Below, piece by piece: positions 38,501 to 50,500 of a DNA stretch of 64,000 nucleotides (the first letter of the stretch is position 1; the number at the start of each line of letters is the position of its first letter). The stretch lies in contig OW804094.1 of NCBI GenBank assembly GCA_942159475.1, positions 129,814,755 to 129,878,754 on the forward strand. The letters are read 5' to 3'. The position numbers were made by a program, and so were the translations under genes. Under the pieces are notes generated by a model that saw only the letters and a list, made by a program, of their open reading frames with translations, made no database searches and had not been told where the DNA came from. The DNA comes from Sthenelais limicola. Taxonomy: Eukaryota; Annelida; Polychaeta; Phyllodocida; Sigalionidae.

Positions 38501-41500
38501 TATAAAGGCAATGTGTTAAATTAAGATATTCATGTTTAATGTTGCTAAAGGAATACTGTTATCGTATAACATTCCTCATCAGTCGTACATTATAATATAG
38601 GAAACAGGCAAATCATATGTACAACAGAAAATAAATAATTTAATAGAAGGGTAGCCTGGAAGACCTGTATATTTTTAAAGGAGGTATTTCATCCTATTCA
38701 TCTTCAAAGTAAATGTAAAAAATGGAATAAAAGTATTACATACATACATACATAGATACATGTGCGACAGTATCGTTAATCACACTTGACAATTGAAATG
38801 TAGACACGTTTGTGTACAATTCTCTGAGTATAATCTTTCACATAAATAGAATTGGAAACAAAGATTATGAAGACATCAAACAATATTCTATATAGTTTTC
38901 CAACCCCACATCGTGTAAATGTATATTGTTTCTGTGATTAAAATCACTGGTTGTTATTATTTTCAGAAGAGACATGATGCGCGTCGATGATGACACTTAC
39001 TGGTAAGGTATAGTCCAAGGAAATACTTTTGATAGAAACTGAGAAAAGAAGCCCTAACAAGTTGATGAAGGCTACACGAAGTCAGAATTGTGAGCGCTTC
39101 ATCATCCAACTGTAGAATATGTATGCTTCAAAGGGTTTTATCTTTTATGTACAAAGATAAATATATACGTGTTTACAAGGGTATACGGGGTGGTAGAAAA
39201 GTCTGGCTTTTGAATACAAATGCGTGAGAGTATTATGGGTTCGAATCCTGGTGCGACTGCGATTTCACCTCCTCTCTCCAGGCTCTAGAGGAAGACCAAC
39301 TATACGATATAATCTAGCTCTGGTAAAATCAATTTAAAAAGAATTAAAATTGCACACTCAATATCTTCCCAGTTCTCTTCAGATATTCGCTGGGGAACTC
39401 CATCCTTCCGTTTACAAAAGTGGCTCCTCAAACAGTTTTAAGGAGGGTCTAAGCCTCTTTGGTGAGTTGAATACATATACTCGTGGAAATAGCATGGAAA
39501 TCTCGATTATAGGGCTTACCGTTTATATTATATAAAAGATGACACAAAAGTTGATATACATTTCTTGGTTTGTTGTCAGGTATTTTGAGCAAATGTAAAA
39601 CTCAGATGGGACATAGGTTATTGAGGTAGGACATGTTGCAGTGTATGCACCAGCAAGGTCTGCATTACAACGGTTGACATTCTGCGTTCAGATTTACCTT
39701 AGAGTAAAAGAAGGGATTTACCCACTTTTGTTTTCGTTTCGATTGTTTTATTTCAATCATGATGTGTTTTATGTAATCTGAATCGAAGAGCAAAACAAAG
39801 TTCCTGTAAATCTATTCATCACCTTTCTGATGGTTTCTAGATTTCCCTTTAGTTTTCTCAGTATAAATAGTACCAACGAGTATCTAGAATGAATCTATAT
39901 ACTGGTTTGTAGTACGTATGGCTCATTTTCTCCACGTATTCCTATAATTCAGTGTTTTACTGGGCACGACTAAGTTGTTCTATTTGTATTCATGGCCGAA
40001 TCTGCGATGGCTGGTTCCATCAATACTTTACCTTCCTTCATTCTTCAGACAGTGGTTCCTCCGACCCTCGCGGGATGCCCAATTGTTAAGAGAGCGTCAG
40101 GATGCCATAGCTTTCTTCTCGAATGCCAGGAATACAGATATTACGATGTCGGTGCTCGATTGCTTGAAAAGCATTACCAATATTGCTGTAAATAAATCCT
40201 TTTCTTGAAAATTATTTTCCCCAATACCCCGATTTGAAACTTTTAACATTTTTTTAAGATTCATGATTTTATTTTAAATTTATGAATATATCTAATGTTA
40301 TTTTAGCAGAATAATTTTGCTGTCAATTATACGAATACATCTAATTAATCGCAAGCTACTTTCAGAGGGTCCTAGTTAGAATGAGGACCTCCGAAGCTCA
40401 GTTAGCCGACTGGCAAGCCCTGTACAAGGTAAACACAGCCTGTGCCTTTCTTTGTTTCTTTGCACCTGCTTCGCACATTAAAACTTTCATGATCACTCAT
40501 TATTCAGGGGACCATTTGGTATTATGACCGCCATCATCTTTCTATAGCTGGCGAATATGTTCTAGATTATAGCCATGAATTCCAAGACAAAGCTCTGGGA
40601 TTGTTCACATGCTTTACAAGTTAGAGTTGCATTCTTTCCCTTCCAGACAACATACAACTGTATCTACATCGGTGACATCTGTAGAGCGCAACCACAGAAG
40701 TTTACCATTGTCCAAAAGGTAATATCTATACAAGCTCGGAACAAAGAACTGGGGGCCTTTGTTTAAACTTACGTCTCATATTTCAAATTGTGTAGTAGGG
40801 AACTAGACACCTCCTAAATGGAGTTGCTATTCCTAATGCATTGGTAATTAATATAGGCAACCTGGTCCCCCTGCTGACTGCTAAAATATTTAGAATTTCA
40901 GATAAAGAAATGTTTTTCTTTTTACACTTTTAGATCGCCAATACGTTCAGCGACGACCTGCATCGGATCGCAAACATAATAAATAAGATAGTAAGCGTTT
41001 AAAATTCCCTTATTTCGCACATACCACTCACCACTCTATTTTGATCATGGTATTTATATAATATAGTTTATGGAATAACTGTAGTGTCCGATCGACGGCC
41101 TTAAGCGACTATGAGACTTAATCTATCGAATAAAGACAACGACAACAACAGGATCTAATGGACCTCGCCAGCTTCTCTCTTTATATACTTCTGTTCCTCA
41201 CCCGGGCTGCTCTCACGAGAACAACAACCATACAATACGTCATATCGAATAATCAATATATAGGTGTGCATACACAATGGGTGTATAAGGAAGGAATAAT
41301 CAGTAAATATATGGAACAAGCAGTATCACACAGCGATAAAAAAGTTAAAATACAGACCACCGAAATACAACGACCTCTATCGGTCAAACCCACCACAACC
41401 GCGACCAGCGCGGCTACTCTAGACTTACTAGCGGGACTGGTACAACAGCCGCGTAGCCCCGGCTCTGGTTTAACAAATGTCAATCCAGAGCCGCGCACCA

Positions 41501-44500
41501 CAATGCCCCTCCCCTTTTATTGTTAGGAGGGCACAACCGCTTTAGACCTTACATAAGTGTCTATACCATAAGGTTTACAAGTAAGTTTAACGCAAGCAAC
41601 AATAGTAGGTAAATTTGACACTCAAACAATATAAAAATCATCACAGAGTAAAAATATGATAACACAGGAATCCATACCGGTTTGTAGAATACACGAACAA
41701 CGCTGAAGTAAAAACACACAAGGAATTCTATCGCAGTGTGAAGAAATATCCACTCCAGTCCATATGAAAGTTTTAGTCCGTATGTAAAAGTATTCACAGA
41801 GTTTCCAACCGCAAGGTATTGTCCGCAGGTTGGTAAACGTAGCACAAATGTCCGGTAACATCCTAGTTTAGTCCGTTTGAGGCACAAGTTGGTAGGTCTT
41901 GATAATAGTCTTTTGCTGGTGTTCGAGGTAAAATCCAACGTCCAAGTCCAAGCTGGTTACATTCCGACCAAGGTGACTGGTAGAAAGGTCATCCCGGGTC
42001 ATGTCCATCAAGTCTGGTCATCTCAGCTGGGCTATCCACTACCGCATACGGCTCGAGTTCATCACATCTCAAGTATCAAAAATGAACAACAAACCTCCAA
42101 GGCAGATTCCAAGGCGAAATTTTAAACCGTCGGGTAAGCATCATCAGGGTCTCCCTTCAGCAATTCCTCCTCATACGCAGGATCAATTTCCATGTTTCTA
42201 TCTTCCTCATCAACACCCCGTTCCCAGGTATCGCTACCATGGGGAGAACCAGAAATATCCTGCTTCTCATTACCAACAGAGATAGTACCCGGGTCTGACT
42301 GCGTTTCTTGACTCGTGACTTCCTTGGTCGGTGTGGGTTGGTCTTCTCCCGAACCAAAAGTCATAGCCCTAGCAATCATATCGCCAATTTTTCTCACCGG
42401 GGAGGAGAAAAGAGGAGTCACGGTTGACAGTTGAACTGACCCCTTCTCCTCAATACCCACGGGAGTCACACCAACAAATCCTGGCGGAGCAATGGGAGCG
42501 CCACTCGTATCCAAAATACCAGCGGCTGACTGACCATGAACACGAGCGGGAGAGCCCTGTATAGACGGGTTTCCCCCTAACTGCCGCTGCACTCCACCGA
42601 ACTGGGTCAGAGGCGCAAAGCCCTGCATTAAATAAGGACTATATGAAGGCAAGGACAATTGAGACTGCTGCATATGCTGGCTTTGCTGTTGTTGCAAAGT
42701 TTGCTGCAACTGCCGTTCTTGCTGCAACTGTTGCTGTTGCAACTGCTGCTGCTGCAACTGCTGCTGTTGCAAATGCTGTTGTTGTTGCAGAGACTGTTGC
42801 AACATATGCTGTTGTAATGGCGATTGAGCAGGCAACTGTACAGTAGTCTGACTCCACCTAGCACCACAACGTTGCGGAGATACTAAATCAATTGATGGGT
42901 TCATCACTGACTTCCAAGTATCACCACAAGGTCCTTCCAAAATCTCCTTAACAATAATCGGCTTAACAGGAGTCACAGCCGGAGCAGCTGGCAATCTCTG
43001 CAAAGTCAATTTCTGTAGAGGTGGGTGAGGTTGCACGACAACTCGCTGCGGCCGAGGCGAAACTTTCAACACTCCCTCAGCAGGCGGTTGTGTCTGCCTT
43101 CTCTGTGGAGAAGCAGGCAAAGGCAACTTCGCCAGAGAAGCGGTATGTTGCTGCAACAAATCCGACATAATCTTTGCCAGATCCGATTTCCTCACCACAT
43201 CAGAGTCAACCGCTTCCTCCTTCTTCTCAGTCTTTTTCCTTTTCATCTCCGGTTCACCAGACTCATAAGCAGAGAGCTGACACTTCAAATCTAGAATTGT
43301 TTCCCTAGAAAGATGGTCCTCCTGCTTATAATACTCCAACTGCCTGGTTAAATCAACGATCCTAGCCCGCATAGCCGGGATCTCTGCCGCAGCTGCTCTC
43401 ACCTCGCTGATATCAATCATAGGGGTTAAAGCAACTTGTACGGCTAGCTTAACAGCATCTAAAGACCGAGCGACAGCTTGGTTGATACCAATTGAAGCAT
43501 CGGACAAGGTTCTATCAATATCTGTGGCGGCAGAACACAAAGTCTCATCTGTAGGCAAATAAGGAAGCACAGAAGCTGAAGCAACCGGCCTAGTACTTTC
43601 CCGATTTGTATTTACCATATTGACAGGCAACTCTCCATGAGCAACCACCCGCCTATCAGTTGCTTCATCACCAGGAGCACCAGCGGCAGCCGCAGGCATA
43701 TTCAATGCAGCCACGCTTGACGTATCCTTCGGGCGAGCACCAGTCAACACGGCAGCAATAGTCGCTTGAGAAGGGCCTTTAGCAGTCCAAGCATTCTTAG
43801 CAGGCAAAGGAGCATCAGCGAAATTTTTATTCACCGTTCTCCTAGCCTCAGTAGCACTATGCCGGGCCTCGGCTAGAGCTCGATGACGGCCGATGGTCAT
43901 AACACGATCAAGATCGTATCTGCCCATCCGCGCAAATCTCACACAGCCGAGGTTAGCCGCTTCCTGCTCTACCACTCTGTAGCTGGACGTCCACTCCCGC
44001 GATCTTTCAGGTCCATTTCTATGTCCACTAGGACCCTTCATCAAATGTTTAATCAAGTCTGATCGTCTGTCTAACCTTACCCCACACGAATGAGCATGTG
44101 GGCAAGTAAGGAGTTGCACAGCTGGGCAGTGCTCCTCACACAAATGTCGATAAAATCGTTCTTTGGTGCGATAGATTTTAATCCCACAAGGATTAATTTC
44201 CTCGCCCAAATAACGACACCAAGTGAATGGACACCTGTACCCTGGTTTCCATAGCAAGGGGGCGCCATTCAGCTTATCCATTACCAATTCAATAATCTGC
44301 TTATGTCCATCAGCCTTCCCAGTACGAGATTTCAAGTAGTGAAATTTATCCTCGTACCGAGGCATTATTGGAGCTTCCGTCCAATAATCTCCCAACACTT
44401 CATCTTCATCATCCGATTCTGGAGCAGTGGTATCATTCTTCTTGGGGACAATATTAGCCATATTGGTTGGAGTCAACTCAATTCCCTCAAGCCTATCTTT

Positions 44501-47500
44501 CAACCACCAACGAGCTTGGTTTCGCACGGGAATTGAGGGGTCAGTCATCTTCTTAGCCGCACCCTTCCAACCTGGCTTTGACAACGCCTTCACAACATCC
44601 TCTACCGTATTTAGGCCGGGACCACCTGTGTGACTGGAACGCGCCTGGTCACCACCATCCACGGAGGAGCCTCGCGAACTACTGCTCGCATTCCTCTGCC
44701 TATCACGGGTCTTGCGGGTGTCCTTAGGCGCACCCTTAGGAGAACTAAATTCTTTCTTCTTCAATTTCGATTTACCACTGTCAGATTTTGCACTATCTGA
44801 CACGGCACCAGAGTCTTTATTCTTTTCGGTCTTCTCATCCAATTTCTTGTCTGTCTTAACATCCGATTTCTTGTCTGCCTTAACATCCGATTTCTTGTCC
44901 GTCTTAACATCCAATTTCTTGTCCTTCCTCTTAGGTTTAGGCAAAGAAGCGGCTGTGGTAGTTTCCTCACCATCACTATCACCCGCCTCGGCGGCTTTGG
45001 AAGCAGAAGCAGTAGCCTTGACATGCTTAACTTTCCTCCGCGACCTAAGCTTAGGAATTTGCCAATCAGCCACAGCCTTGCGCTCCTTCGCCTTCTCCAA
45101 CTCCATTCTCTTTTTCTCAATCTTCTCATAATCTGCTTTTATCTCAGCCTCCATTTCTTCAGCCCAACTTGCACTAGGCGGCTCCTCTAGCGAGACAGAT
45201 TCAGCGACCACAGGCGCAGCGTCTTCGGCTGTGGGCTGACTCCCGCTAGCTGCTACATCATCACCAACCACCGCCTCCTTCTGCTGATTATCGCCCGGAG
45301 GCGACTCAACGTCCATGGCCGACTCCTCCTTGTCAGACATCCTATCTGCTTGAGAACTCCAGATGGAGTTTCAAGGTTAGGGACACAGACAAAATACAAA
45401 CTCTGCCAACCAACTCAACAACAACCTAGGAATACAATGATTTATCGGGGGGATAAGCCAAGCAAACCAAGTCACATACAACTGGATAGTGAAACACGTG
45501 TGTTGTGTTCACTGCCCGAGCGTACTCTGCAGACGGACGCTCTTGCCAGCTCTCGTGACCTAGTCTCGCGACACCTCCGCCAATCGGAGGACTTTCTTCC
45601 CTCTAAATATAGCATCATAAACCTGTTGCCGAGCCGTTCACGCCAGAGTACACACGGCCTGGATACAGCTGCCTGCCTGCTCACTATAGCAAGCATACAC
45701 ACAGTACCAGGGACCTGAACTCCCGAGCAAAGTCCAACACTCTTCCACTTGCAGTAACCAATATCATTAGAAAAGAAAATCAAGCAGTCTCTCTCTACTT
45801 TCCGTGGGGTGTATTGCTTCGGCCCAATCACATTTCCCAGTAGGTGTCAGGACAATGAGAGGCTACATGCCCTGCCAGTCGATTACATTTTCCAAATCAA
45901 TTCAATTACTGAACCACGTACAGTAATTATGATGTTTTTTATTAAATAACTCCCACACACGGAGTAGCTTCACCCCCGCCATGCTCGTGTAAGACATTAT
46001 TAAACCAGTACTTCTCGTTGTGTCATTTTTTTTCCTTGCACCTTTCACCCAATTTTTTCACTCATAGCCTAATCGGTCAGGTGCTTGCCTATGACGCCTA
46101 GGCCGCTCCTCTAAGTAACCTGATCGCAACAAACCATCCATAGTCTTGGCTAGTGGTGAACCTTCTACCTTTTCCTCAGAATCTGAATCACTGGAACTCT
46201 CAGACACCACAGCCGCTGTGCCACCTTCCAGCTTCGTTCCCAGGCCCGGCGGCTGGTCAGACAACAAAGCTGGTTTATTGGGCGGACGGCCGCGCCTTTT
46301 CACATGTCTAACTATATTAGCTGCAGGTAACACGGCAGGAGCATGCCGCCCGGGTATGACACGACCTTGAGGAGTAATCTTCAAGTAGTCTTTACCCGCT
46401 ACCTGCTGCTTCTGATACTCAGATGCTCTATGCAAGTTAGTAACCTGCACTGGAGTCCCATCTGCATCAAAAGCCAATTTTAGTAAATCTCCATTCCATC
46501 TGAGAACTCCCTCCTCAGTCCTGAGTTCATAGGTAGAACCCTGCACACGACGTATGACTTCAAAAGGACCATCCCATTTAGGGCCATATTTCTTCTGAGC
46601 CATAGGCGTCGCATACCTCCATACGACATCTCCAGATTTGAAAACCTTGGGTCTCGCCCGCCTATCAAAATATCGTTTCTGATAAACGGCTGAATGCCCC
46701 AAACGCTCCCTAACAAATCTATGTCCTTTCAGCAATAGCGTTTTAATCTCCTCCACAAAGACACTGCGACAAGGGAAATCAACGTCCCCAGTCAGAGTAC
46801 CATATATAATGTCAGCCGGGACTGTTAATTCTGTACCGAATACCACCAAATTTGGCGTGCACATAGTACTCTTATGCACCGCTCCTCTATAAGCATGTGC
46901 AATACAGGGCACCAACAAATCCCAATTCAAATCCTCAAATTGTGTCAAACATGACAATTGCTCAACCAAAACACGATTCCAACGTTCTACCTGCCCATTT
47001 GCCTGGGGTCTATAGGGAAGGGACATCAATTGCTCTATGTCAAGCAAGAGTAATAACTCCTTTAAAAGAGCTGAACGAAATTCTGGCGCTCCATCAGTCT
47101 GGAGGGAGACCGGTGGGCCGTACCTTAGCACCCACTCAGTAAACAAGGCCATCGCACAGGTAGCGGCTGTGTGATCGGGAAGCGGGTAAGCCTCAGCCCA
47201 TTTAGAAAAATAATCTGTGACAACCATCACACAACTATTTCCCCTAGGGGTTCTCCTAAATGGACCAATGATATCCAAAGCAATGCGGCTCCAGCGCACA
47301 CCATGGATTTCCTTCTTCAACGGGGTTATACCTTTTCCACCCCTACTCTTACAAGAAGCGCAAACTTCACAGCCGCGTACCCAATCGGCGATATCCCTCT
47401 TCATCCGGGGCCAAACAAACTTTTGTCTTGCCGCCTGATAAGTTTTGAACTCGCCAAAGTGAGCTGCAAGCTTACTCCCGTGCAAAGTACGGAATAACTC

Positions 47501-50500
47501 CTTCCTCAGAGCTAGAGGTACCAGTACACGTGTATACACAACTCCGTTGTCGCTTTCCCAATCCATACACAGCAATTCTTTTTCCACTTTTAAAAATTCT
47601 ATTTTACTCACATAGTAACAGAACTCTCCCCCCTCAGCCAACAAAGCTTTATTGTCTGGCTTCTGAGTAAGGCCCTGTACTATTGATTTGATTCTGGTGA
47701 GAACATCATCTTCTTCTTGCGCCACCTTCAGCCGATCACCCGCCAATGTTGAAAATATATGGTAGTCCACAGTCATTGTAGCTACTACGGCGTCATGTGC
47801 ACCACAATCCAGACAATCTTCTCTGGGACATCTTCTCACCGGCAGCCGCGAAAGCGCGTCCGCATTAATGTGTTTGCGGCCCGGCCTATGAACAATCTGA
47901 TCTTCCCGCAATCCATAATGCTGCAAAGTGGTTAACCACCTTGCTAGCATACCAGAAGGGTCTCTAAAGTTCATTAACCAGCGCAACGAAGCATGATCAG
48001 TTCTCAACATAAAGTCATGTTGCCCTATTATATAATGTTGAAACTTAGATAAATAAGTCAAAACAGCTAGCAACTCTCTTTTTGTAGCACAGTAATTTTG
48101 TTGCGCCTTAGTCAACATATTACTGGCATAACTCAAAACCACCTCTCTCGAATTTTGCATCTGAGAGAGGACTCCAGACATACCGAATCCACTCGCGTCA
48201 GTATCCAGAATGATAGTTCCAGACGGCTGTGGGTAGCCTAATACAGGAGGAGATGTCAATAAATCTTTCAGGTCTGCAAAGGCCTTATGACAATTATCAT
48301 CAAAGGTCACACGCCGATTATTCTTCAGCTCCGCCCCGGCTACCAATGCTTGAATAGGAGCTGCAACCTCTGAGAAATTGGGCATAAATTCTCTATAATA
48401 TGAAGCGAAACCCAGAAACTGACGGACCTGCTTAACAGTAGTCGGAACCGGCCAAGAATGGACTTTCTCCAACTTATCCGGATCCGCGCGGACTCCATCT
48501 TGCGAAACAATTCTCCCCAAATACTTCACATTCAGTTTGAAAAATTCACATTTCTTCGGTTTAAGCTTCAACCCATAATCGGCTAGTCTCTGCAAGACTT
48601 TTTCCGTATTTAACAATGCTTCATCAAAACTGGAGCCAAAGATGATTACATCGTCCAAATAAACAAGACAGCATTTCCACCTCAATCCAGCCAACATTTG
48701 TTCCATCATACGCTCAAATGTGGCAGGCGCATTGCATAGTCCAAAACTCATAACCTTGAATTGGAACAGGCCCATAGTCGAGACAAAAGCCGTCTTCTCC
48801 TTACTAGCTTCGTCCATGGCAATTTGCCAGTAACCGCTCTCTAAATCCAAAGTTATAAACCATAAGTTACCACCCAATGCCTCAATGCTTTCATCTATTC
48901 TAGGGAGAGGGAAAGAATCCTTCTTTGTGACCGCATTGACTGGACGATAGTCAACACAAAACCTGTCAGTGCCGTCACTTTTCTTCACAATCACAACCGC
49001 AGATCCCCAGGGGCTATTACTAGGTTCTATAACACCTTTATCGAGCATGTCTTGAATCTGTTTCTCAGCAGCTTCTCGACGCGCGCGCGGCAGGCGTCTA
49101 TACACACTTTTAATTGGCACAGCATCACCTGTGTCAACCACATGACGCACTTTGTTAGTGTGTCCCAGTGTTTCACCCGGCAACCTGAAGCAATGTTTAT
49201 ACTGCCAAAGCAGATTCCTTAGTCTAATTATGTCCTCTGCCTTAGACAAATCAGACCCTCTTACCAATTTCGCTAGTGGGCATTCATCCACTGGCGGCAT
49301 TGGAACCTCCGGTTCCAACATCTCCACATCAACAATAGGAGAATTATCATTCAAGAAATCTTCTCCCCTTGCTGTCTGTAGTTCGATCAGTACGGGAGAG
49401 CTAGTGGGATTGCATACAGACAGCGTGCAATTATATCGGTCGCCAGCAACCAATAAACTCCCTGCAACATAACATCCCAACTCCGGCTCATCTGGTTCAA
49501 AGAACATGTCCTCATTCGGGGACATTGGGCCAATGCCACTACAAATAGTGGAGAAAGCGTCTATGAAAATACTCTCACAGTTGCTCCTTGTCATAGGCCC
49601 ACTTTGCAATGCCCTGCACATTACCGATTGTTCACCTGCCTCGAGAGTGAATAAACCAGACCAGTCGGAATTACATTTATGGAGATAGATAAAATCCATC
49701 CCCAAGATACCAGCTTCTGCTCCAACCAAACCACTTACCACCAGGCAGTTGAGGGCATACCAAGCACCTCCCAACCCCAGCGCGAGTCGCACACACCCAT
49801 GCGTCTTTAGATTATGACCAGTCCCAGCATAGCACGTCACTCCACATGGCATCAATGACGGCCTGACTGAGAGTTCATCATATACATGCCTTTTTACCAG
49901 CGTGCATTGTGCCCCCCAGTCAATAAGGAATTGACCAGTTACATTCACTAAAGTCACATCCGCATACATGCGCTCAGCCACAAGCGGACGATTGCGGTCT
50001 GAAACACAAATCTCAAAATCACGCAAGTCACACACCATCACCTTACTCACCACCCGGGCATCTTCCCCCCATTCAACTTTTAGAATTTGCCCAGGCATGC
50101 ATACATACTCAGGATCTCCTTCATTCACCACCATCACTGAGCATGTGGCGCGCCCAATTGCGCCAATGCCGCTGCCCTCGTGCACTTCACCTCCAAGATC
50201 ACCTTCTCCATGGGCGTCCCCAGGCTGATCTAGGGGCACAAGAACATCGGATCCAATTGGTTTACTAGCCCGATTTATCGACAATGCGGTGTGTATGCTG
50301 TTTGTCGCGATCTCCTGTTCACCGCCTAAGAAGATCCGACCTTGTTTAACAGCAGAGCCAACTGTTCCTTAATTGCCGCAGCCTGAGCTGTAAAGTCATC
50401 AAAAGACTTAACATGTGTTTTTTGTTTAACACAATCCGCCCACATGTGTCCTTCCTGCTGACAATAGTAGCATTTCCGAGGCATACCAGGTCTTCTCCTA

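Noticed and set aside
41158..41526. Open frame in the 3' LTR, repeated at 52555
   Set aside because: Lies on the strand opposite to the element and appears twice only because the LTR does.
41561..41938. Hydrophobic 125-codon frame near the 3' LTR as a possible envelope remnant
   Set aside because: Starts at TTG, no signal-peptide layout, cleavage site or cysteine pattern; T-rich DNA gives hydrophobic frames by chance.
42628..42867. Poly-Ser/Asn/Cys and poly-Ala frames
   Set aside because: Other-frame readings of the polyglutamine-coding repeat in ORF3.
44712..45131. Plus-strand 139-codon frame over ORF3
   Set aside because: Shadow of the Lys-rich repeats on the opposite strand.
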